This document shows positions 11,778-20,035 of a stretch of 64,000 nt of DNA, piece after piece. How positions within the stretch are numbered: the first letter of the stretch is position 1; the number at the start of each line of letters is the position of its first letter. The stretch is from Takakia lepidozioides (taxonomy: Eukaryota > Streptophyta > Takakiopsida > Takakiales > Takakiaceae): NCBI GenBank assembly GCA_030704615.1, contig CM060734.1:60030042-60094041 (forward strand), written 5' to 3'. The position numbers and the translations under genes are program-made. The notes below the pieces were generated by a model. It did no database searches. It was not told where the DNA came from and saw only the letters and a list, made by a program, of their open reading frames with translations.

Positions 11778-11960
11778 AATGATGTTTTCTTGGAAAGATG
11801 CTAGTGTCTTGTTTCATTCATACAGTGAATGTAAGGGTATTTGGGTATGTTGATATTGATTGATGTGGCTTGTGAAAATTGAACATTGAAATGCAGATCC
11901 GCCATTTTCTTCCAGGGAAAAACAAAACATGGGATCTCTGCATGTAACACAGTGGGGATG
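11778..11960. other. 3' flank of the PPR pseudogene
   Basis: No gene is seen. The sequence leads into the dispersed repeat at 11962. Confidence 0.3.
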
Positions 11961-11961
11961 A

Positions 11962-12040
11962 CCCACCCCTTTTTTTGTGAAAAATTGAACGTAGTTCTCA
12001 GAATTCGTCGCTAGTAGTGCGGAGCAACGCGAAGCCCTAG
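11962..12040 (+). repeat. Dispersed ~75-bp repeat, copy 1 (second copy 19514-19592)
   Basis: The block containing GAATTCGTCGCTAGTAGTGC and GAGCAACGCGAAGCCCTAG is essentially identical to 19514-19592. Both copies are preceded by a similar GATGACCC context. The class is unknown; it could be the end of a non-autonomous element. Confidence 0.6.
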
Positions 12041-12041
12041 T

Positions 12042-12365
12042 TCTAGCGATGACCGAAGGTCGGGAGCTAGTTTAGCGTAGAGCAGGAATAGGATGCCATA
12101 GTGCCACGTCATCGTCGCCACGTCATCGTCGCCACGTCATCGTCGCCACGTCATCGTCACCATGTCATCGTAGACACGTCATCGTAGCCAGGTCATCGTA
12201 GGCACGTCATCGTCGTCGTCAATTTCTTTGGAATCTGCCCGGACGGCCCGCGCGAAAAAACCCAAAGCGCCAAGTTGTTTTGGAATTGCCCGGACTGCCC
12301 GGTTCTTGAAGTTCTTGAACCGCAGGAGCCGCCATCGTGCACCTTGCAAGCTCTCAACAGTCTCG
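12042..12365 (+). promoter_or_regulatory. Duplicated promoter block with eight 14-bp CCACGTCA-type units
   Basis: This is a paralogue of 5441-5700, the SEC-C gene promoter. The array occupies 12103-12214 as eight consecutive 14-bp units (GCCACGTCATCGTC and variants); the SEC-C copy has three. Six or so units keep an intact ACGTCA core, a typical bZIP target. The block now lies upstream of the truncated CDC20 copy, although about 450 bp without recognisable coding sequence separate the two. Confidence 0.55.
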
Positions 12366-12812
12366 CTGCTCAATGCAAACCGTGGCCTTTCCCTCATTCG
12401 ATCAGCTTCGATTTTCGCGCAAAGGCTCCGCAGATCACATCATTTTGCTTGCTTAGGCTTGTGAACGTGTTTTGGTCGTGACAGCCACATCATCAATCAT
12501 GATGGTAAGGTTGTTTGCTTTTGGGCCCTTTTCCAAGCATTGAATAGAAAGTTTGGGGTAAGGAATCAACAAGAAGTGATACAAAGTATGCTGATCAGCA
12601 TAACAATGTTTTTCTGATGGAGTGAGATGTTTCTTAAACTCAACAATGGTTGTCACAGACACATTCAAGGATAAAAAACTAACTGAGCATCCAGACGGGG
12701 AACTTTGAAGGCAGTGGAGATTACTGAAAGTACCAGAAGGAGAAAGAGGCTTAAATGGATACTGTCTTCCTTCAAAATATGACTTGCTAAAGAGTGTGTT
12801 TTGAATTGGCAG

Positions 12813-14017
12813 TACGGGTGAGAGATCATGTCACCTCCCGTCTGATAGGGCACAATCAGGAGGTGTGTGGCCTCAAGTGGTCACCGTCAGGCCAACAGCT
12901 AGCAAGTGGAGGCAATGACAACTTTCTCCACATTTGGGATGCAGCTGTCACATCATCATCACCTGAGTCAGCAGTCTATCTACACAGGCTGGACGACCAC
13001 CAAGCAGCTGTGAAAGCACTTGCCTGGTGCCCCTTCCAGGCCAACTTACTCGCGTCTGGAGGGGGTACTGCTGATCGCTGTATGGAACACGCAGACAGGT
13101 GCCTGTATCAACAGTGTCGACACTCATTCCCAGGTTGATGGTTTGCCGATGAGATCGATACTTCCTTGAAGAATAGTAAAATCTAGCTTACATTGTACGA
13201 TGTGATATTATTAATTCCACTGTCCCATTTCTCGTGTAATGAGAAAGTTGTAGTGCACCGTATGTAGTTTCTTATGACTGAAAATGAGATGTTTGAAAAA
13301 CTGTATTATATATGTTCCTCTAAATTCAGTTGGTGATATCTGAACTTTTCAGAACTGCATGGGCAAGTTAGGATGGCATATGTGAAGATGTTCTGCATCA
13401 CACAAGGTTTCACTATTATTGATCTAGGTCTGGTGGTCAAACATTGGGTTGTGCACTCAGGTGTGTGCTCTGCAATGGAACCGGCATCGAAAGGAGATAC
13501 TGAGCAGCCATGGGTTCAGCCAGAATCAACTGTGCTTGCGGAAGTATCCATCTATGGCCAAAATTGCTGAACTCACTGGTCACACTGCCCATGTTCTCCA
13601 TCTTGTCCAGGTTTTAAGACTTCTTTCTGTTGACATTCTAGTGTTTCCAAAGATGACAATTTGCAGAATTTCATTTCATATTACACTTACGTTTGTACTA
13701 CTCTAGGGTTCAGAGGAGCCGTGTTGCAGCTCTGGCTCGAAAATGCACATGTGGATCCATAATGCCACTGACGGTCCAACATCGTCATTGCCATCGCCAT
13801 CGTTTGTTGAAATTGAGTGAATTACTTTTATGTTTGTGACTTTCTCATGATTTTAGTGCTGTAATTTGTGTAGAGCCCTGATGGAACAATGGTAGTCTCC
13901 GCTGCTGCGGATGAGACACTTCGCTTTTGGAAGGTATTTGGGATGGCACAACCTGTCAAGAAGGTCTCCATAGGAGGAACTGGTGATCTGTCATTGCGAA
14001 GTATTAACATAAGATAG
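12813..14017 (+). pseudogene. CDC20-like WD40 gene copy, 5'-truncated
   Basis: Three exons (12813-13133, 13461-13610, 13874-14017) keep GT-AG splice sites and encode WD40 repeats typical of CDC20, the APC/C activator: [38 protein letters not shown] and [19 protein letters not shown]. The reading frame ends in ...SINIR, and a terminal Ile-Arg is the IR tail by which CDC20/CDH1 dock to the [16 protein letters not shown] and SPDG favour CDC20 over CDH1/CCS52. Defects: the N-terminal part with the C-box is absent; an apparent 8-nt deletion after GCTGATCGCTGTAT (about 13083) shifts the frame; a Trp expected after LCL is Arg. Because introns survive, this is a DNA-level duplicate and not a retrocopy. 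Confidence 0.85.
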
Positions 14018-14950
14018 GAGCGCCAGCTGTGGACTACAAAAATCAGAGCTCCAACATAGCAGGAAGCAAAACATTGATGCCTTGGGACAGGGGGTCACCA
14101 CCTCAACAGAATGCTGGTTTTAAAAGCATAATGAAATTCATGATCCATGTCCAGTTTCTGCTGTAAATGGTGGGTTGGTTGACAAACTTCAATGTTTGGC
14201 ATCACTGAGGCAGAAAACATTTCATGAGGTGAGGACTGACACTTTCCACTTTTGTCTATTGGGGGGCTAATAGGACATAGGTGGCCTGTCCCACCCAGGA
14301 TGCTCATATCTAAGGGCATGCTGTGGACCAAATTAAGTGTGCACATCAATTATTACAAGCTAACACTTCAGTTTTGCAACATGGTTGTCGAAGGACTTGC
14401 ATGTTAAATGTAAGTTGAAAGACCTGCAGACCCAGATGTCTCTCACAGTGACTGCTTGTGAAAAGCAAGAGCCTGCTCTCTTGTGGGTGCAAGCTCAATT
14501 TATGATGTGGTGGATTGCTTGTGCAGTGGGGCGTGCACATTGATCATAGACTTCTTGCAGCGGCCATATGGGACAAACATGACCTGCCTACAATGGGTAT
14601 TACAAGAATTGCATACTCTTGTTTATTCCAAGATCATTCCCACTCAATGCATGCATCTGCTGGCCATGGGTTCTCCCACCCACTGGACGATTACATTATC
14701 TTATTCCTACATTGGAAGTTTGATGAGACACTCAAAACAGCATCCTCCCATGGCTCAGCAGTCATGCCCTGCCTTTCTTTGGAAGATGATTTTCTGCAAT
14801 TGTCTTGCATATCCTTTTGTGGAGGGTAGGCCTACAAATCACCATCAGGGACTGAGAGGGGCCATAAGCGCCGAATGTATCTACCATTTTGAAGACTCAT
14901 GAGAGCAAGAAAGTTTTCAATCCTGTGTATAAAGCCTCTCAGTACATTTG
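14018..14950. other. No gene recognised
   Basis: Open frames at 14483-14902 and on the minus strand have no recognisable domains and no good splice context. The stretch follows the CDC20 stop and precedes a DYW remnant. Confidence 0.35.
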
Positions 14951-14951
14951 G

Positions 14952-15050
14952 TCTCAAAGATTGTTGGCCGAGCAATTGTTGTATGGGACACTAACCGCTT
15001 TCACCACTTTGAAGATGGGGTTTGTTCTTGTAGGGATTACTGGTGAAACA
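14952..15050 (+). pseudogene. DYW domain C-terminal remnant
   Basis: The sequence reads [20 protein letters not shown] and ends VCSCRDYW and TGA. It is nearly identical to 11683-11777, but here the frame is uninterrupted. Only the last ~33 codons of a DYW protein remain. The duplicated piece stops being similar just after the stop codon. Confidence 0.75.
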
Positions 15051-15360
15051 TTGTCTTGTTTGTTGGAATGGTGCGGATGCCTTGCTTCATTCTTTGATCT
15101 GTGTAGCTACTCAATTCATCCACCATTTCCTGAGAATAATGGCCATGATGTACTGTTGAGGGGCGCATTTCTGTACCATAGATCCAGATGAAACAGTAGC
15201 GGGGTCTACAGGTAGTTAGTGAAGGGGGGATTTTGACTGTCTCTGGTGATAGTGGAAGGAAATTAGAGTGCTGTCATATTTCTGGTGTGGGTGGTGGATC
15301 TTCTCCAGAGCTTGAAGATGAAAGTGAATATGATTTGCAATGACCTTGATTAGAGGGGCA
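15051..15360. other. No gene recognised
   Basis: Short frames only. The last bases begin the next PPR remnant. Confidence 0.3.
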
Positions 15361-15361
15361 A

Positions 15362-16075
15362 AGGGAGTATTTGACAATGTGACTGAACGAAATGTGGTGT
15401 CGTGGGTATTTGATGATCGCAGGATATGCCCAGCATGGTTGTCATAGGGAGGTCCTGCAACTATTTGAAGGAATGTAAAAGAACGGCTTGAAGCCGGACA
15501 GTATCACCTTTATATGTGTTCTCTCTGCATGCAGCCACACTGGCCTACTGAATGAAGGAAGACACTACTTCGATTCCCTGAGTCAAGATCATGGTGTTAC
15601 TCCAACAGTAAAGCACTTTGGCTGCATGGTGGACCTTCTTGGACGTGCAGGACAACTGCATGAGGCAGTGGACCTGATTAATAAAATGCCAATCAATCCA
15701 GATGTTGTGGTGTGGAAGGCCTTGCTTGGTGCCTGCAGAATCCATGGCAATGTGGAGATGGCTGAACGTGCGGCAACATCTATCCTCAAGTGGGATGAAC
15801 AAGATGCTGCAACTTATGTGTTGCTATCAGACATCCATGCTGCAGCTGGCAGGTGGGACGATGCCACATCAGTTTGGAAAATGATGAAGGCCAGAGGTGT
15901 GCAGAAGGAGCCAGGTCGCAGCTACATTGAGGTCAACAACAAAGTGCATACATTCATTGTGGATGACAAAATGCATCCACAGATTGAGGAAATCCATGCT
16001 GCGCTGAGCAGATTGTCTGGGCAGATGAAGGAGGCTGGGTATGTGCCTGATGTGTTTGAGAATACGGCTGAATAA
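15362..16075 (+). pseudogene. PPR remnant with E/E+ domain
   Basis: Broken PPR motifs (NVVSWVFDDRRICPAWLS-like, 15390-15470) precede an open frame at 15488-16075. That frame contains DSITFICVLSACSHTGLL, HFGCMVDLLGRAGQL, INKMPINPDVVVWKALLGAC, VLLSDIHAAAGRW and KEPGRSYIEV, and ends KEAGYVPDVFENTAE before a TAA. This is the S2-E1-E2 end of a PLS-class PPR protein, truncated where the DYW domain would begin. It is very similar to 11100-11540. A stop just before 15482 separates it from upstream motifs. Confidence 0.82.
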
Positions 16076-16258
16076 AATGTGTTTAGGGGGTAATGCCTAC
16101 CAGGATTTTCCTCGGAGTAAGGGAAATGACAGAGCTCACATGCTCTTGTAGTGTCTGCACGCAGATCAAGCAATGAGCAACAAACAGCTCTGGCTAGAGT
16201 TTTTCTCAGATGCTTCACAGTGGTGGTTTCATAATGTAAGTTTTTTCATCTTGTACAG

Positions 16259-16346
16259 CTTTGGTGTGGTGCTCCTGGAGATTCTCACAGGAAAGCGGCC
16301 CTCAGATGATTTCTTTAAGGATGCGAGCCACACTATGATCCAATGG
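16259..16346 (+). pseudogene. Receptor-like kinase exon fragment
   Basis: Behind a good acceptor (CTTGTACAG) and before a donor (TGG|GTAAGG), one exon encodes FGVVLLEILTGKRPSDDFF, kinase subdomain IX as found in plant LRR receptor-like kinases. No other kinase exon is nearby, so this is an isolated captured exon. The frame is intact across the 88 nt. Confidence 0.7.
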
Positions 16347-16519
16347 GTAAGGAGTGCTCATATTGGCTTGTCTTTTACAGCTGCTCAGATGAGTGGACAG
16401 TTTATCACAATATTAGTAGCTTGTGCATTATCGGACATGTTTTCCACACATTTGAAGCCACACCTAATTGCCAACTTCCAAACACATGGTGCTTGGATTT
16501 TCCGTTCTCGATGCATGAG

Positions 16520-17616
16520 CCAGCCTAGCAGACCTGGAAAAGGGCAAAAAGATCCATGCTGATATTATCAAAGCCAGAATTGAGCCAAATATCGTCCTGG
16601 AAGCCCTTGCCAACATTATGCCAAATTTGGGAACATGGAGATGTGCATCTAGTGTTTGACAATATGGCTCGACAAAATGTGGTCTCATGGAGTGCGATGA
16701 TCGGAGGATATGCTCAGCTTGGATGTGGTAAAAAGGCTTTGGAGATCTATGAGCAAAACAGAAAGGGGTTATGCCCAACCAGGTAACGGTTGTGTGTGTT
16801 CTCAATGCATGTGCCAGCCTGGTGGCTGAACGAGATGTGCTCTCCTGGAGTGCAATGATTTCAGGATATGCCCAGCATGGAGTTGGTAGGGAGGCTTTGG
16901 AGACATATGAGCAAAAAGGAGTTTTCTCTTTGCCACCAAAGTGAGAAGCTGGCCAATGGTTTTGGGCTGATCAGCACGACCCCTAGGATGCCTCTCCGTC
17001 TTATCAAGAATCTTCGAGTGTGTGGTGACTGCCACACCTCCACCAAATTCATCTCAAAGATTGTTGGCCAAGCAATTTTTGTATGGGATGCTAACCACTT
17101 CCACCACTTTGAAGATGGGATTTGTTCTGGAGTGCGATGATTGCAGGATATGCTCAGCATGGGTTTGGTAAGGAAGAGAGGTGTAGGAAAGGAGCCAGGG
17201 CACAGCTGTATTGAGGTGGACAACCGGGTGCATACCTTTGTTGCAGAAGACAAACTGCATCCACAAATGGGGGAAATCCATGCTGAGCTGAAGAGAGTCT
17301 CTGAGCAGATGGAGAAAACCGGGTACATGCCGGACCAGACACTCGTTTTGTATTGCACGATGTGGAAGAGCAGCAAAAGGAATTTTCTCTCTGCCACCTC
17401 AGTGAGAAGCTGGCCATTGCTTTTTGGATGATAAGCACACCCTCTGGGACGCCTATCGGCATCATCAAGAACCTTTGGATGTGTGGTGACTGCATGTACA
17501 GGGCCAGGATCAAATCAGGCTCAGCGTGTGCCATGAACGAACTAAGCGACGGAGAGGCCCAACAGTATTTGCAGCTTAGATCGACGGACAATCTTGGCTT
17601 CAACAAACTTGAATGA
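16520..17616 (+). pseudogene. Chimeric PPR / DYW remnants
   Basis: PPR pieces (KIHADIIKARIEPNIVLEAL-like, 16540-16610; NVVSWSAMIGGYAQLGCG, about 16676-16735) run into a DYW piece ([20 protein letters not shown], about 16920; [20 protein letters not shown], about 17010). That piece breaks at [10 protein letters not shown] and continues straight into another PPR motif ([11 protein letters not shown], 17131-17161). E+ sequence (KEPGHSCIEVDNRVHTFVAE) and a second DYW start (EFSLCHLSEKLAIAF, about 17383) follow. At least three PPR gene ends have been joined. No full protein can be made. Confidence 0.8.
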
Positions 17617-17689
17617 CAACTTCCCCTTCAGAAATTTGCGAGCTTGATCCGCTTATCCTATGCTTATCCTATGCTTATCCTTTGACAAA

Positions 17690-17960
17690 ATGACTCAACA
17701 AGATGTGGTGGCATAGAACACCATGATGGCAGGATATTCTCAACATGGTAGTGGCAAGGAGGCTCTTCAGATCTATGAGCAAATAATGGGGGAAAGGGTG
17801 ATGCCAGACAAGGTCACGTTCAATTGTGTTCTCAATCTGTGTGCAAGCCTGGGGTGCCCAGGAGACAGGTAAAGATGTCCATGCTGCAACCAGATGTTGG
17901 GGTGTGGAGGGCCATGCTTAGTGCCTGCAGAGTTCATGGCTATGTATCAACGCGTGTGAT
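17690..17960 (+). pseudogene. PPR remnant
   Basis: Broken motifs in several frames (FDKMTQQDVVA-like, TMMAGYSQHGSGKEALQIYE-like, KVTFNCVLNLCASLG-like, VGVWRAMLSACRVHG) show a small decayed PPR/E segment. Confidence 0.65.
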
Positions 17961-18540
17961 GGGCACTTTTGGGTACGTTAAATGCTACTTACATAATCTG
18001 ATTGCCAGCGTATAGTCTGATGCATTGGCAACTCTCAAGGTTAGTGGTTGCATTCTCATAGTAGATGGTAATTGTATAGAGCCACAGTGCAGCCACCAGT
18101 GGAGAGGTTACTCTAGCTGGGCTGTAACAAACCCTGACCTACTTAGGTGATCAAGCACAGGCTTGTGATATGGTAATGAGCAACTAACAACTGATTCTCT
18201 CCATGTGCAACTCCAAAAGTATTATTGCAACACTGCTCTAACAGGCTGTTTTGTAATTTAGATTAGAACAAGCAGCAAACTGCAAAAGGCTGTGGCAATG
18301 CCTACAAACATATCCGAAATATACAAAAATGATAAGCACACATAACTTTCTGCGGTTCTCAGATTTCTTCCATTGTAAGCCTAATCTCTTTGTATGGTGG
18401 TATGGGAAAGGTAACCTGAATTTTGTGAAAAGATTTACCCGCTGGGTCAGGGTATTATTATTATTATTGACTTTATTGAGATTTGAAAAAGCTTCTCATT
18501 TAACAATAATAGGGTCATGAATGCTCGCACATGTGGCTGA
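17961..18540. other. No gene recognised
   Basis: Contains a short TTATTATTATTATTG run at about 18450. No coding or RNA feature is seen. Confidence 0.35.
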
Positions 18541-18544
18541 AGCG

Positions 18545-18735
18545 GGGCCGTGTGTGGCAGAGGGGGTGGGGGGGGGGGAGGGTGGGAGCGCCCCTACCGG
18601 TCTGCTGGCCCCACAAAACACATGAGCTAAGGGGGTAACACATGAGCTAAGGGGGTGGGGGAGGGTGGGAGCGCCCCTACCCGGGCCCCGCCAAGTTGGT
18701 CTGCTGGCCCCACAAAACACATGAGCTAGTGTGCT
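18545..18735 (+). repeat. G/C-rich local duplication
   Basis: A GGGAGCGCCCCTACC...GGTCTGCTGGCCCCACAAAACACATGAGCTA block occurs twice (from about 18580 and about 18668), separated by a doubled ACACATGAGCTAAGGGGGT unit, with a long G-run before it. It is a simple local tandem duplication. Confidence 0.55.
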
Positions 18736-19129
18736 GGGGTCCACAATATGCACATAAAGCATTAATTATTGCAAGGGCTTGTAGAATGTGGTGGGTAGTC
18801 TGATGATGGTTAAGAAGCATTGGATGTTAGACTTGAGTTGTGGTGATCAAATCTCATTGTGTTGTACTGTATCAGTAATGTGTGTTATTAAATATATATT
18901 TTGTCGAAGGGTCCAAGCCGGTCTGCTGGAGGGGGTCTCCCGTCGTCTGCTGGAGAGGTGCCAGTCCGCTCGTCGGTTTGGCAAGACCCCATGAATGGGC
19001 GGTGGGCTTATGAGCTCACCCCAAGGGTCGTACTAACGGGCTCGCCCGTGCATTCATGACCCAATGAGAGGCTTTGAAAAATTGTTGGGGTGCCACTGGC
19101 AACTTGATATTTTCAAAACAATAACTATT
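18736..19129. other. No gene recognised
   Basis: Non-coding. A CTGCTGGAG motif repeats near 18920-18955. Confidence 0.3.
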
Positions 19130-19356
19130 ACCAAGAGTGAGTAGCATAGTTGGTTGCTGCACTGATGCACCCAGATGATTCTGGGATCAAATCGTGCTAC
19201 TTGAGTGGTGTGGTATGCTCTTCTCCCACTACCCTTGGGCAGTGTCCCATCAAAAAGCCTTCATGGCGAGGTTTGAGGTTATTTTCTCCTCACTATCAAG
19301 GGGCGTGATTTGTGAGCTGTCGCACGTAGGTGTTTCCCTTAAAATAAAATTTAAAA
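19130..19356 (+). mobile_element. tRNA-derived SINE, copy A
   Basis: An A box-like TAGCATAGTTGG at 19142-19153 and a B box-like GGGATCAAATCG at about 19181 start a ~225-bp unit that ends GGTGTTTCCCTT plus an A-rich tail. A 10-bp direct repeat AATAACTATT flanks it at 19120-19129 and 19357-19366, a convincing target-site duplication from retroposition. Copies B (19633-19873) and C (35606-35779, minus) share the body: the GTGTGGTA..CTCT block, the GCAGTGTC.CATCA block, AAGCCTT..GGCGAGGTT, TTATTTTCTCCTC, GAGCTGTCGC and GGTGTTTCCCTT. Confidence 0.8.
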
Positions 19357-19513
19357 AATAACTATTTTGTCATAAAAGTCACATTGAACACATCATTGGG
19401 TGTACCTATGGTAGCAAATATGTCGTATAGTTCAAACAAAGCCTCCATGGAAGAATAATTTTATCTGCATCAAACAATGAAAGGCGGAGACGTGTGTATG
19501 TAATACCATGCAG
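19357..19513. other. Non-coding between SINE A and dispersed repeat
   Basis: Nothing recognised apart from the SINE target-site copy at its left edge. Confidence 0.3.
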
Positions 19514-19592
19514 ATGACCCCGCCTTTGTGAAAATTGAACGTAGTTCTCAGAATTCGTCGCTAGTAGTGCGGAGCAACGCGAAGCCCTAGTT
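19514..19592 (+). repeat. Dispersed ~75-bp repeat, copy 2
   Basis: Same sequence as 11962-12040 (GAATTCGTCGCTAGTAGTGC core). The next 30 bp differ: here they match the reverse complement of 498-530, while the first copy is followed by the CCACGTCA promoter block. Confidence 0.6.
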
Positions 19593-19632
19593 ATTTTCTG
19601 CCCAACCGTATAAGAGGCTACAGTATATATAG

Positions 19633-19873
19633 GAATATAGCACCAACAGTCAGAAGCTCAGTTTGTAAAGTGCACTGAGTGCCATCCGGATGACCCTGGG
19701 GTCAAATCCTGCTACTTGACAGGTGTGGTACGCTCTGTTCCCCCTTCCCTGCGCAGTGTCTCATCAGAAAGCCTTACGGCGAGGTTACTGAGAGGTTATT
19801 TTCTCCTCTCTCTATCAATGGGCCTGATTTCTGAGCTGTCGCTCCCAGGTGTTTCCCTTTAAAAATTAATATA
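19633..19873 (+). mobile_element. tRNA-derived SINE, copy B, in the Aurora promoter
   Basis: An A box-like AAGCTCAGTTTG (about 19655) and a B box-like GGGGTCAAATCC (about 19691) lead the same body as copy A. The 3' end is GGTGTTTCCCTTTAAAAATTAAT. A candidate TATATATAG target duplication is present at 19624-19632 and 19874-19882, though the AT run makes it less certain than copy A's. The element ends about 160 bp before the Aurora start codon, and its AT-rich edge could serve as a TATA-like sequence. Confidence 0.75.
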
Positions 19874-19882
19874 TATATATAG

Positions 19883-20035
19883 CGTCGTCTAAGCTCCTGC
19901 CACTACTGTATAGCGAAATGACAGAATATGAAGCTGGAAGACCGTTTGTGGATGAAGTCTGTTGATTTTTTGAACTCCGCTGTTTGCTCTGCATTGCCCT
20001 GTGGAAGTTCGTAGAGCTGGCTGCCCCGCGGGGGG
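19883..20035 (+). promoter_or_regulatory. Aurora proximal promoter / 5' UTR
   Basis: The stretch from the SINE to the ATG is short. It contains GACCGTTTG at about 19940-19948, whose reverse complement has the AACGG core of the mitosis-specific activator (MSA) element that drives G2/M genes in plants. Agreement outside the core is partial, so this is only a candidate. Confidence 0.35.

Noticed and set aside
11962-12214. CRISPR-like array from the 14-bp repeats
   Set aside because: Units are contiguous with no spacers, in a plant promoter context.
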